Of a stretch of DNA of 64,000 bases, positions 1 to 8,770 are shown piece by piece. Source of the DNA: Lacrimispora xylanisolvens. GTDB lineage: Bacteria > Bacillota > Clostridia > Lachnospirales > Lachnospiraceae. The DNA lies in the NCBI GenBank assembly GCA_017084465.1, contig CP070896.1:4639501-4703500 (forward strand), in the 5' to 3' direction. The number at the start of each line of letters is the position of its first letter. The first letter of the stretch is position 1. The notes under the pieces are model-generated. The model had not been told where the DNA came from. It made no database searches and was given only the letters and a program-made list of their open reading frames with translations. The translations under genes and the position numbers were made by a program.

Positions 1-111
1 CCTCTCCGCTGGCACTTAGGTGACGGTTCCATGGCACGTTGCGTGGCAGAAATCGACGAGGACGATTTAAACGATGTCCCGGAAAGAACCTATCAGTATG
101 GAGGATTTTAA
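1..111 (+). CDS. 3' end of an unidentified protein
   Basis: Only the last 36 codons lie in the window, read in frame from base 1 to the TAA at 109-111. The visible tail (motif LGDGSMARCVAEIDEDDL, ending in QYGGF) does not let me name a family. It lies immediately upstream of the keto-acid cleavage enzyme, whose Shine-Dalgarno sequence overlaps its last codons, so the two genes are probably co-transcribed. By position it could encode an earlier step of the same catabolic pathway, for example a ring-opening hydrolase or a dehydrogenase. That is inference from context only. Confidence 0.55.
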   Translation, partial: PLRWHLGDGSMARCVAEIDEDDLNDVPERTYQYGGF

Positions 112-112
112 T

Positions 113-946
113 ATGGGAGATTTAAGTAATAAGGTAATTTTAACCGTAGCCACTACGGGTGCCTGGCCCACAAAGGAAATTACCCCCTTTGTGCCGATTC
201 AGCCCGAAGAAATCGCGAAAGAGGTTTACGCCTGTTATAAAGCCGGGGCTTCCATGGCACACATACACGTAAGAGATGACCAGTCGAAAGCTTCCATGGA
301 TTACAATAAATTCGAAGAGACTGTCCGTCTCATCAGGGCCAAAGAGGATTGTGATATTGTCTTAAATTTAACAACCTCCGGAGGGATCGGATTGGACGAT
401 GAAGTAAGAATCAGACCCTTTAAAGAATTAAAACCGGAGCTGGCTTCTTATGACTGCGGCTCTATGAACTGGCAGAACAACTGCGTATTTGAAAACAGCC
501 CTGCTTTTTTGGAGAAACTTGGCAACGCCATGCAGGAGGCGGGTGTAAAGCCTGAAATTGAAATTTTCGATGTGGGTATGATCTACAATGCCCTTTATTA
601 CTTAAAAAAAGGTGTCTTAAAAGCCCCTCTCCATTTTCAGTTCGTATTAGGTGCGGCAGGAGGAATGCCTGCAACCGTAGAAAACCTGGTCTATTTGAAA
701 AATCTGGTTCCGGAAGGTTCTACCTGGAGCGCTCTTGGGATCGGGAAAGGCCACCTTCCCATTCTATACACTGCACTGGCACTTGGGGGAAATATCCGTG
801 TGGGAATGGAAGATAACATTATGTACAGCAAAGGTGAACTGGCGAAGTCCAATGTGGAATTTGTGGAACGGGCAAAGCGCATCATCCATGAATTCGGCAA
901 AGAGGTTGCCACGCCGGAGGAAACAAGACAGATACTTGGGGTATAG
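113..946 (+). CDS. BKACE-family beta-keto acid cleavage enzyme (DUF849)
   Basis: This is a 277-residue TIM-barrel enzyme of the BKACE family. Members cleave a beta-keto acid with acetyl-CoA to give acetoacetate and a new CoA thioester. Visible signatures are the metal-binding HIHVRD motif (His50 and His52), GSMNW near residue 125, EIEIFD, the glycine-rich [11 protein letters not shown] and the C-terminal GKGHLP...RVGMEDN. The start is the ATG at 113, eight bases after GGAGG; an in-frame ATG at 74 lies inside the upstream gene and has no ribosome site. The best-known members are Kce of lysine fermentation and the triacetate-cleaving enzyme of phloroglucinol degradation. No lysine aminomutase genes are visible, and a phloretin-hydrolase-like gene is downstream, so the second role is favoured. 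Substrate is inferred, family is clear. Confidence 0.88.
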   Translation: MGDLSNKVILTVATTGAWPTKEITPFVPIQPEEIAKEVYACYKAGASMAHIHVRDDQSKASMDYNKFEETVRLIRAKEDCDIVLNLTTSGGIGLDDEVRIRPFKELKPELASYDCGSMNWQNNCVFENSPAFLEKLGNAMQEAGVKPEIEIFDVGMIYNALYYLKKGVLKAPLHFQFVLGAAGGMPATVENLVYLKNLVPEGSTWSALGIGKGHLPILYTALALGGNIRVGMEDNIMYSKGELAKSNVEFVERAKRIIHEFGKEVATPEETRQILGV

Positions 947-953
947 AGAGGGA

Positions 954-1070
954 AGGAAAGAGGAAATACCCTGCGGGTATACCTTTATGCCCAGAGAGCA
1001 TGGGCAGGAAAGAGGAAACACCCTGCGGGTATACCTTTATGCCCAGAGAGCATGGGCAGGAAAGAGGAAA
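954..1070 (+). repeat. 52-bp direct tandem repeat, 2.25 copies, in the intergenic leader of the thiolase gene
   Basis: AGGAAAGAGGAAA begins at 954, 1006 and 1058, giving a period of 52 bases. The first two units are nearly identical and the third is cut off after about 13 bases, just before the thiolase ATG. Each full unit contains a small dyad (CCCTGCGGG) and the inverted repeat TGCCCA-N7-TGGGCA, and each starts with an SD-like purine stretch. The third copy supplies the thiolase ribosome site. A diverged relative of the TGCCCAGAGA hairpin plus purine tract is seen near 10161-10185. Confidence 0.85.
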
Positions 1071-1071
1071 C

Positions 1072-2249
1072 ATGAGAGAAGTAGTTATCGTAAGTGCTGC
1101 CCGGACAGCCATCGGCAGCTTTGGCGGCAGCCTTGCAGCCATTTCGGCGGTGGATTTAGGGGCCACGGCTGCAAAAGGTGCTATGGAACGGGCTGGGATC
1201 AAACCAGAACAAATTGATGAAGTTATTGTGGGAAATGTACTTAGCGCAGGCTCAGGACAGAATGTGGCACGCCAGATATCCTTAAAAGCAGGTGTGCCGG
1301 TTCATGTACCCGCTATGGGGATCAGCAAAGTCTGTGGTTCAGGCTTAAGAGCAGTTACTCTTGCCGCACAGATTATTAAGGCGGGAGATGCCGACTTGAT
1401 CCTGGCTGGAGGAGCGGAGAGCATGTCATGTGCGCCCTATGTCTTAAACAATCATCGGTTCGGCCATAAAATGGGAAATGAAACTCTGATAGATACCATG
1501 ATTCAGGACGGCCTGTGGGATGTATATAATAATTATCATATGGGTGTCACTGCAGAAAACATTGCCAAGCGGTACAAGATCACCAGACAGGAGCAGGATA
1601 GGTTTTCAGCAGAAAGCCAGCAAAAAGCACAAAAGGCCATTGAAGCAGGTCGTTTTAAAGACGAAATCGTACCGGTTTTAATCCCTGTAAAAAAAGGCGA
1701 GCCCAAGGTTTTTGATAGGGACGAATTTCCTCGGTTTGGAACCACAGAGGAGACCCTTGGAACGCTTCGTCCCTCTTTTATCAAGGACGGAACCGTAACA
1801 GCAGGCAATGCTTCCGGATTAAATGATGGAGCTGCCATGGTGATTCTCTGCTCCAGAGAAAAGGCGGAAGAATTAGGGCTTCCGGTTATGGCAAGAATTA
1901 CAGGCTATGGTTCTGCAGGTGTAGAACCGGAGGTCATGGGTCTTGGCGTGATCCCGGCTTCAGAACTTGCCATGAAGCATGCCAAAATCACCGCGGAAGA
2001 ACTGGATCTGGCAGAAGCCAATGAAGCATTTGCGGCTCAGGCGATTGCCGTGTGCCGTGACTTAGGTCTTGACCCGGAAAAGACCAACGTAAATGGCGGG
2101 GCAATTGCCTTAGGCCATCCCATCGGCGCTTCCGGTGCAAGAATCCTGACCACCCTTCTGTATGAGATGGAGAAGCGGGATGCAAAAAAGGCCTTGCCAC
2201 CTTATGTATTGGCGGCGGCATGGGAACAGCAATCGTAGTGGAACGATAG
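1072..2249 (+). CDS. thlA: acetyl-CoA C-acetyltransferase (thiolase), one apparent frameshift
   Basis: Biosynthetic/degradative thiolase that splits acetoacetyl-CoA with CoA into two acetyl-CoA. The nucleophile Cys88 sits in [10 protein letters not shown], the HEAF-like box reads NEAFAA, and the [10 protein letters not shown] motif supplies the active-site His. The C-terminal catalytic Cys is recovered as LCIGGGMG only after correcting a one-base loss in the A/G run at 2184-2192; uncorrected, translation ends at 2238 with an unrelated tail. Corrected length is about 392 residues, exactly typical. The ATG at 1072 follows AAAGAGG; longer in-frame starts lie inside the tandem repeat and are not family sequence. 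It lies between the BKACE and CoA-transferase genes, fitting acetoacetate disposal. Confidence 0.92.
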
Positions 2250-2260
2250 GAGGAATGCGC

Positions 2261-2920
2261 ATGAAAAAAGTTTCGCCCCAGGAAGCGGTTGCTTCCATCA
2301 ATGACGGAGCCGTAATCATGATCGGAGGTTTCATGTCAAACGGAACTCCGGAAATTCTGATTGATGCGCTGATAGAAAAAGATCTTAAAAATTTAACCAT
2401 TATTGCAAATGACGGAGGAACTCTTGATACAGGAATTGGCCGCCTCATTAAAACAGGAGCGGTCAGCCGTCTGATTGCCTCCCACATTGGCTTAAACCCA
2501 CTGACAGGACAGCTCATGAACGAAGGAAAGATGGAGGTGCAGCTTGTACCTCAGGGAACCCTTGCAGAGCAGATCCGTGCGGGAGGAGCTGGCCTTGGCG
2601 GTGTTCTGACGCCGACCGGACTGGGCACAGAGATTGAAGAGGGGAAACAGGTAATTGAAGTGGATGGAAAACATTTTGTTCTTGAAAAGCCACTAAAAGC
2701 CGATTTTGCTCTGATTCGCGCTTCTGTTGCCGATGAAAAGGGTAATTTGTTCTACAGGGCGACCACCAGGAATTTCAATCCCATGATGGCGACTGCGGCA
2801 GAAACCGTAATTGCAGCAGCTGAAGAAATTGTGGAAGTAGGAAAGATTCAGGCAGAAAGCGTTGCAACCCCTGGAATATTTGTAGACTTCCTTGTAGGAG
2901 GTGAACCTTATGTCGATTAA
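2261..2920 (+). CDS. atoD: acetate/acetoacetate CoA-transferase subunit alpha
   Basis: Subunit A of a class I 3-oxoacid CoA-transferase of about 219 residues. It shows the typical N-terminal SINDGAVIMIGGF region with the GGF oxyanion/CoA loop and the later ADFALIRASVADEKGN stretch. With the next gene it would transfer CoA from acetyl-CoA or another acyl-CoA to acetoacetate. The ATG at 2261 has AGGAGG seven to eight bases upstream, which favours it over the in-frame upstream codon at 2162 inside the thiolase. The stop overlaps the next gene by 11 bases, indicating translational coupling. Confidence 0.9.
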   Translation: MKKVSPQEAVASINDGAVIMIGGFMSNGTPEILIDALIEKDLKNLTIIANDGGTLDTGIGRLIKTGAVSRLIASHIGLNPLTGQLMNEGKMEVQLVPQGTLAEQIRAGGAGLGGVLTPTGLGTEIEEGKQVIEVDGKHFVLEKPLKADFALIRASVADEKGNLFYRATTRNFNPMMATAAETVIAAAEEIVEVGKIQAESVATPGIFVDFLVGGEPYVD

Positions 2921-3557
2921 AGAAACCATTGCCAGACGTGTGGCAAAAGAATTGAACGACGGTGATGTGGTAAATCTGGGAATTGGACTTCCTACCATGG
3001 TTGCCGATTACATACCAGATGGAATGACCATTCACCTCCAGTCTGAAAATGGAATCCTGGGCATGGGACCTGTGCCTGGAGCCGACGGTTACGATTCTAA
3101 CATTGTCAATGCAGGCGGGAAACCTGTGACTGTAGAACATGGAGCCAGCTATTTTGACAGCGCATTTTCCTTTGCCATCATTCGCGGGGGGCACGTGAAT
3201 GTAACCGTTCTGGGAGCCTTGCAGGTGGATCAGCAGGGAAGCCTTGCCAGCCACATCATACCGGGGAAGATGGTTCCGGGCATGGGTGGAGCCATGGATC
3301 TGGTCACAGGCTCCAAAAAGGTGATCATTGCCATGACCCATACGGCAAAGGATGGGGCTCCAAAGATATTAAACAATATCACATTACCGCCAACGGCAGT
3401 TTGTAAGGTCCACAAAATCGTGACGGAACTTGCTGTCATCGAGGTGACAAAGGATGGTCTTGTCCTTAAGGAAGTTTCCGTGGATACCACACCGGAAGAG
3501 GTTGCAGCAAAGACAGAAGCACCTCTGATTATGGCAGAGTGCATCGGGCGCTTTTAA
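2910..3557 (+). CDS. atoA: acetate/acetoacetate CoA-transferase subunit beta
   Basis: Subunit B of the class I CoA-transferase, 215 residues. The catalytic glutamate that forms the covalent CoA thioester is Glu46 in QSENGILGMG. The GGK and HGASYFDSAFSFA motifs are also family-typical. The chosen ATG at 2910 is preceded by GTAGGAGGTG; an alternative GTG at 2901 overlaps that ribosome site. With AtoD and the thiolase it completes a route from acetoacetate to acetyl-CoA. The 83-base gap downstream has a weak promoter-like pair (TTGAAG, 17 bases, TATAAA). Confidence 0.91.
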   Translation: MSIKETIARRVAKELNDGDVVNLGIGLPTMVADYIPDGMTIHLQSENGILGMGPVPGADGYDSNIVNAGGKPVTVEHGASYFDSAFSFAIIRGGHVNVTVLGALQVDQQGSLASHIIPGKMVPGMGGAMDLVTGSKKVIIAMTHTAKDGAPKILNNITLPPTAVCKVHKIVTELAVIEVTKDGLVLKEVSVDTTPEEVAAKTEAPLIMAECIGRF

Positions 3558-3640
3558 TAGTTGACGTACTTGAAGTATTTGAAAAAATGAATTATAAATA
3601 TAGTTTAAGCAATAAAAAATAAAAGACAGGAGATAGGAAT

Positions 3641-4435
3641 ATGGGGAAAAAAGTCGGCGTAAGCCAGGAAGAAAAGAGCTTATCCTATTATAAGTTTTTT
3701 GAGCGCCCTATGGCAGAAATACCGGAGGAAAAGCTTGCCATCTTAATAAATGGCCAGGGGGACAACAAAGCGGGAGTGCCATTTGAAAAAAGAAACCTCT
3801 ATCTTGCAGGGAATGATGAAGAATACTGTCAGAACGGTTACGGTATTCATGAGGATGGAACTGGCTACGTATGTAATACCACCTACATGCCCGGCGTCAC
3901 TGGAGACATGCTGGACTGGTGGTTCCCCTGGCATAGTGTAGGTTCCGATCTCCGCTACAAAATGTGGGACCCGGAGGATCATTGTTTTGCCAGGGCTGAC
4001 CGCCCGGATTACGTCTGTGACCCTGAAGTACCTATGAGGGAGAAGACCTGGGGAGTGAACCATTACATAATGGAAGATATTGGTCCCGGTTTTGAATTCC
4101 TTAAGCTGTGTTTCAAAAGTCCGGCTGATTTCGGTTATGATCCCACCATCGTGGGAAGTGAAGCATGTGAGTCTATGGTATGTGCCATTGGAGAGAGCTC
4201 CTGTGCCTGTGCAATGACCCATAAATGGTATCCTTATAAAGATGGGGTTATGTTCTGCTCCCGCTTCTGGATCGGCTTTAAGCTGGAGAATGGAATTATA
4301 CGAAGAGCCCTGCCCGATGGCTTTAAAATTCCGGAAATCGCTGCCAAGAGCCTCTTTGCCCACAACATCAAGGAGTTTTCCAACTTAGCAGCCATTTTGC
4401 CGGAAGTGTACGCACAGAACAAAGACAGCTTTTAA
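3641..4435 (+). CDS. phloretin hydrolase / 2,4-diacetylphloroglucinol hydrolase family protein
   Basis: A 264-residue member of the DAPG/phloretin hydrolase family, zinc-dependent enzymes that cut the C-C bond between an acyl group and a phloroglucinol ring. The expected zinc ligands are visible with family spacing: His114 (PEDHC), Glu145 (MEDIGPG), His241 and Glu245 (AHNIKEF). The 31-residue H-to-E interval and the HxxxE pair match what I recall for Phy and PhlG. Other landmarks are WWFPWHS and LRYKMWDPEDH. The ATG at 3641 follows AGGAGATAGGA. The 3' end overlaps the convergent regulator gene by four bases. Phloretin would give phloroglucinol plus phloretic acid; the exact substrate is inferred. 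Confidence 0.85.
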   Translation: MGKKVGVSQEEKSLSYYKFFERPMAEIPEEKLAILINGQGDNKAGVPFEKRNLYLAGNDEEYCQNGYGIHEDGTGYVCNTTYMPGVTGDMLDWWFPWHSVGSDLRYKMWDPEDHCFARADRPDYVCDPEVPMREKTWGVNHYIMEDIGPGFEFLKLCFKSPADFGYDPTIVGSEACESMVCAIGESSCACAMTHKWYPYKDGVMFCSRFWIGFKLENGIIRRALPDGFKIPEIAAKSLFAHNIKEFSNLAAILPEVYAQNKDSF

Positions 4436-5948
4436 AATTCCAACATCCGAAAGGAAAATTCATAAGAAAAAAGAAGCTCTGCATCGGACGGATCAAAACC
4501 CGTCAAGTCTGCAATTTTACCGATGCGGTAAAAAAGGTGCTTTTATGAATGTGCAGGTAATTGGAAGTATTTAAGGCATTGCGGTTATTTAAAAAATATG
4601 CTTTTAGAGTCTTCATGTATTCTGTGTTATTTTCCTGGTCATAGTTTTGCAGAAATAAAAGATCCGGATGGATGAGGGTCTCTGTATTGATCTGATTTTG
4701 AGAGGCTGCCAGAAGATGGTTTAAATAATTGTCTTCATAAGTGATAATGTGCTCCTTCCTGATACAGTTTTGATTCCTCAGCAGAAACATTACCTGGTTA
4801 TAATAGCGAGGGGTATCCAGCAGTTGTTCAAATCGAAAACTAATGGCAGCATGGATCTGGTTCAACTGAAGAAAATGAGACAGCTTCTGTTTGTCAATGG
4901 ACTGGTAAAGCTCTTTGCAGTTGCTGGTGTGCAAAAGTATTAATGTCCCTTTATAAAAAAAGGCCATGCTGTGCTTAAATATCCCTGATAGCTGGTCAAT
5001 ATAGTAATTAGGGTTCAACTGGGTATTGGAAAAACCATGAAAGGTGAATCCCAGTACCCAGAAATACTGGTATAAGGTCTTTCCCAGCTGAGCCAGGTGC
5101 CGGGCTGCAATGCTTTTGCTGTCCAGATTCTGCTCAATCAGGTCGGTTAAGAAACACTCATATTTCAGCCCTGTTTTTTCTGCGTAACACTCATCCTTTT
5201 GCATTTCCAGGGAGATCAGCTTAGATAAGTTCATGGCAAAGGAACTGTCAGCAGATTGAAAAGGGCGGTTAAGAGAGCTGATGCATAAGTAGCCGACTGC
5301 GGCACGTTTGATATGAATGCTGCAGAACAGATAAGAGTTATCGTGTGAATCATCATGTTCCACAATGATTGGTGTGGAAGAGGTAAACAAATGCTGTAAA
5401 ACCCTTTTTTCTTTCATGCTCTGTATAAAATTACTTTTTAAATAGAATTTTTCATCATAGACATCAAATTTATCATCAAAATAATCCTTAGGGCTGGAGG
5501 CAAGAACAGAAAAGCTTGTAGTACATAATGTTATGGGGTTATTTAAAAATGTCATTGCTGTGTCAAGCATGCTCTGGTAACCATAACCTGCCTGCAACAC
5601 CTGTAATACTTCATCTCTCTTTAAGTCCGCCTTGCGGCTATCATATAATTCCTGCTGTATGCAGTTTAATACCGCAAAGGAGTCCAGGTTCTCTTTAATA
5701 GTAAGTATATTTGAGTTTTCTTCATTGGAACAACAGTTGAGCAAAAGTATACAGCCGTCTGAAATGAGAGGCTGATGATCCGGATAAGTTCCTATGTACA
5801 GGGTGTCGGGATCAGGCTGCAGCTGACCGTCATAAGAAGGCAGCAGATAATAAACGCTCTCAATCCGCTGGCTGGAAAAAATGGGTCCGTGAACATGAAC
5901 CTGAAATGTATCTTGTATTTTTTGAATGATATTATTTAAACAAGCCAT
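4432..5948 (-). CDS. PucR/CdaR-type transcriptional regulator, one apparent frameshift
   Basis: A roughly 505-residue regulator with an N-terminal sensory region and a C-terminal PucR-type helix-turn-helix. The C-terminal signature (NRNALNTSNYLHIHKST) is complete only if one base is restored in the A run at 4530-4535 (T run on the coding strand). The frame then continues FFYRIGKIADLTGFDP to a stop at 4432, whereas the uncorrected frame ends at 4503. The ATG at 5948 has AAGGAG upstream on the minus strand; the further upstream in-frame start at 5972 lacks one. It is transcribed divergently from the reductase gene at 6163 and convergently with the hydrolase, so it is the likely local regulator. 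Ligand unknown. Confidence 0.85.
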
Positions 5949-6162
5949 TAAAACTCCTTTTCTTTGAGACAAATGTAGGAAATCATCCCGGTAATATGAG
6001 AAAAAATTTCGATAAATGATGGAAGCTTCTTTATCTACAGTATGTTATTATTTTAACGAGCCGGTAAACAGTATTTTTTGAGATATTTACATAACAGAAC
6101 TTTATTATGATAACTTTCGATAATTGTACTAAATTTTAGATAATTAGAAAAGGAGAATATTC
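5949..6162. promoter_or_regulatory. divergent regulatory region with repeated TTTCGATAA
   Basis: This AT-rich gap separates the PucR-type regulator (minus) from the flavoprotein gene (plus). The 9-mer TTTCGATAA occurs twice as a direct repeat at 6007-6015 and 6115-6123, placed close to each flanking gene, as expected for an autoregulator's binding sites. No clean -35/-10 pair stands out. Role as operator is inference. Confidence 0.4.
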
Positions 6163-7103
6163 ATGTCAGTAAAAATTTTAGGAGTCAGTGCAGGTCGTAA
6201 AAACAGCAACTGTGATGTTTTGTTAAAGGAGGCACTTCTTGCATGTCAGGAAGAGGGAGCCGATGTTACAATGGTCAATTTAAGAGATTATGACATTATA
6301 GATTGTACCGGATGCACCTCATGTACCATAGGCATGTCACAGGGAAAGAATACCGGCTGCGTATTGGACAAGAAGGATGATAAGAAGAAAATTATGGAAG
6401 TGCTGTTAGAAGCGGACGGAGTTATTTTTGCAGCACCTACCTATGATCTGCAGGCCTGCTCCGTATTTGCAAAGTTTGCCCAGAGAAGTTTAAGCTATGA
6501 GAATTCATTTCTGGAGTCGATCGGGGCAATCGAACATAAGGACAGAGTCAGTGCTTTGATTGCAGTAGGCGGGTCCACCCGTTCCTGGCAGTCCATGGCT
6601 CTGGAATCCATGCAGGCAGCCATGTTCACCTCGGACTTTAAGGTTGTGGATATGTATCTTGCTACAAGAGTTCCGGCTCCTGCACAATGCCTCCTCCACG
6701 ACGATATGATTGAACGAGTGGGGCAAATGGGGAAAAACGTCATGACAGCAATCAATACTCCTGTGGACGAACGCAAATGGCTGGGAGACGAAGATATGGG
6801 CTGGTGTCCAAACTGCCATTCCAATGCGTTGATTCTGGGAGAAGTTCAGTGGGATGGGCTTCATTTCCCAATTGAATGCCAGGTATGCGGTGCTGGCGGA
6901 AACCTTGAACAGAAGAGGGAAAGTGGAAGTTTGTGATTCAGGAAAATGGGCTGATAAGAGACCGCAACACTCTGGAGGGAAGAGGCAAGCACCTGGAAGA
7001 AATCATTCATACACAGGGAGGGTTCTTCTCTGATCCGGAGAAACGTAGAATTGCAAACGAAAAGCTTGAAAAATACAAAAACCTGAATTTTAAAACAATA
7101 TAA
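6163..7103 (+). CDS. iron-sulfur-flavoprotein-like NAD(P)H:FMN reductase with C-terminal CxxC pairs, one apparent frameshift
   Basis: Flavodoxin-fold protein of the NADPH-dependent FMN reductase family, about 313 residues after correction. The N-terminal LGVSAGRKNSNCD is the FMN phosphate loop. It is followed by a compact cysteine cluster (DCTGCTSC, then a further Cys at GC) as in iron-sulfur flavoproteins, and by APTYDLQACS, the second flavin loop. After the fold a knuckle of two CxxC pairs (WCPNCHSN and CQVCGAGG) suggests a zinc ribbon or rubredoxin-like site. The frame breaks at the G run 6917-6919; adding one base continues GKWKFVIQENGLIRDRN to the TAA at 7101-7103. It lies 23 bases before the flavoprotein gene, so it probably supplies it with electrons. 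Confidence 0.82.
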
Positions 7104-7126
7104 AATCAAAAAATGGAGGTATTTCG

Positions 7127-8608
7127 ATGAAGCAGTTACAGACAGATGTTATTGTGGTGGCAGCAGGACTTTCTGGAATGGCAGCGGGCATTGCTGCAGC
7201 TGAAAATGGGGCAGAGGTAATTATTTTTGAAAAATCCAATACAACCGGCGGCGCTGCCAATATGGGAATGGGACCCCTTGGGGTGGGGTCTCCCATACAG
7301 AAACAGCAGATGATTTCCCTGACACCTGGCGAAGCATTCCGCAAGCACATGTATTATACCCATTACCGGGTGGATGCACGTCTGGTCCGGGATTACTATT
7401 ATAAGTCCGGAGAAACCATTGAATGGCTTATGGACATGGGAGTAGAGTTTTTAGGAGTGCAGAGGGCGTTTAATGCACCGGAAGCCACAAGGGCATACTC
7501 GGATGGAGAATTTACCTGGCATGTGGTAAAACCGGAAGGCGGCGGAGCTCCCGGCCCACGTTGTGCAACGGCTATGACAAAGAAGATGACGGAACGGGCA
7601 AAAGAGCTGGGAGTGAAATTTTACATGGAGACTCCTGTTGCTAAAGTTATTGTGGAAGATGGACGTGCTGTGGGCGTTATTGCCAGAGACAGAGATGGTG
7701 GAGAAATAGAAGCAAGAGCCAAGGCGGTGATTCTTGCAACCGGAGGTTTCGGAGACAATCCGGAAATGATCAGGGAACAGACGGGATATGAATTTGGCAG
7801 GACAATCTTTAATTTTGCCATACCTGGAATGAAAGGGGAAGGAATCAAAATGGCATGGGAAGCCGGTGCCGGTCGTACTCCCTGCACCATGGAACTGATG
7901 TACCAGCTTCCGGATAACATGAATCATTTTATTCTGGACGGAGCATTCCGCCAGCCATGTCTCTGGGTCAACCGGAATGGATACCGTTTTATGCCGGAAG
8001 ACCAGATAGCCAATACTACATTTACCGGTAACGCGATTTCCTCTCAGCCAGGCTATATAGCATATTCCATCTTTGACAGTAAGTTATTAAAGAAATATAA
8101 GAAAAAAGGTCCGGATATTATTTCTCATGTGCATCCTCACGATCTGTTCGACCACTTCGACGATCAGTGGGAAAAGGATTTAGCCGATGGATATGAACCA
8201 ATCTGCCAGGCTGACACCATAGAAGAGCTGGCAGAGAAAGCCGGAATTGATCCGGAAGGGCTGAAAAAACAGGTTGAAGAGTACAATGAAATGTGCGAGT
8301 CCGGATTTGATGAGATTTTCGAAAAAAACCGTGCATTTATGCAGCCCATCGAGAAAGGTCCGTTTTATTGCTGCCGTCAGAATGTAGGCGCTTACGGCAC
8401 TTTGGGTGGAGTGAAGATTAATCATAAGACACAGGTATTAAATGAAGAAGCAAAGGTGATTCCCGGATTGTATTGTGTTGGGACAGATGCCTGCAATATT
8501 TTTGGAGACAGCTATCCGTTTATCCTTTCCGGAAATTCAATGGGATTTTGCTTAAACAGTGGAAGAATAGCAGGAGAAAATGCAGCAGAAGAAGCGGTAG
8601 AGTATTAA
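7127..8608 (+). CDS. FAD-dependent oxidoreductase, fumarate reductase / 3-ketosteroid dehydrogenase type
   Basis: A 493-residue FAD_binding_2 flavoprotein. The N-terminal dinucleotide fold reads VVAAGLSGMAAG with Glu closing strand beta-2 (VIIFEK), followed by TGGAANMGMG. The mid-chain KAVILATGGFGDN and the C-terminal GLYCVGTDACNIFGDSYP and SGNSMGFCLNSGRIAG strands are family landmarks. The first glycine of GxGxxG is Ala, which I take as subfamily variation. There is no signal peptide, haem site or covalent FMN domain, so it is a soluble cytoplasmic enzyme that must receive electrons from partners. The flanking reductase and NfnB-like genes are obvious candidates. Family members reduce activated C=C bonds (fumarate, urocanate, enoates); an aryl-acrylate or chalcone-type substrate is only a context-based guess. 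Confidence 0.85.
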   Translation: MKQLQTDVIVVAAGLSGMAAGIAAAENGAEVIIFEKSNTTGGAANMGMGPLGVGSPIQKQQMISLTPGEAFRKHMYYTHYRVDARLVRDYYYKSGETIEWLMDMGVEFLGVQRAFNAPEATRAYSDGEFTWHVVKPEGGGAPGPRCATAMTKKMTERAKELGVKFYMETPVAKVIVEDGRAVGVIARDRDGGEIEARAKAVILATGGFGDNPEMIREQTGYEFGRTIFNFAIPGMKGEGIKMAWEAGAGRTPCTMELMYQLPDNMNHFILDGAFRQPCLWVNRNGYRFMPEDQIANTTFTGNAISSQPGYIAYSIFDSKLLKKYKKKGPDIISHVHPHDLFDHFDDQWEKDLADGYEPICQADTIEELAEKAGIDPEGLKKQVEEYNEMCESGFDEIFEKNRAFMQPIEKGPFYCCRQNVGAYGTLGGVKINHKTQVLNEEAKVIPGLYCVGTDACNIFGDSYPFILSGNSMGFCLNSGRIAGENAAEEAVEY

Positions 8609-8716
8609 GGTCTTAGAATACGGGGGCTGATCCGCTAAGTGGAGGTGACAAACTATAAATAGTCAAGAGGTTTTATACAAATTTTTTGATATAAAAAAAG
8701 AGTAACTTTAATAAGC

Positions 8717-8743
8717 CATCTGAATACACCCGTATTTCAGATG
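8717..8743 (+). terminator. hairpin after the flavoprotein gene
   Basis: CATCTGAATAC and GTATTTCAGATG pair over 11 positions with a single bulged A and a four-base loop. An A/T-rich rather than pure T stretch follows. It could terminate the flavoprotein transcript or belong to the right-hand (3') end of the IS110 element. Nothing else was recognised in 8609-8770. Confidence 0.45.
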
Positions 8744-8770
8744 AATACAAAATTTTATTAGAAAGATGTT

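Noticed and set aside
1000..1071. Possible 24-residue N-terminal extension of the thiolase reading through the tandem repeat
   Set aside because: The extension is encoded entirely by the repeat, is not thiolase-like, and the ATG at 1072 has its own ribosome site and gives the normal family start.
113..3557. Lysine-fermentation cluster (Kce with CoA-transferase)
   Set aside because: No aminomutase, dehydrogenase or ammonia-lyase genes are visible and a phloretin-hydrolase-like gene is adjacent; sequence left of base 1 could still change this.
7127..7190. Loss of the first glycine of the FAD GxGxxG motif as an inactivating change
   Set aside because: The fold otherwise has all FAD landmarks, and Ala at this place occurs, as far as I recall, in soluble relatives.
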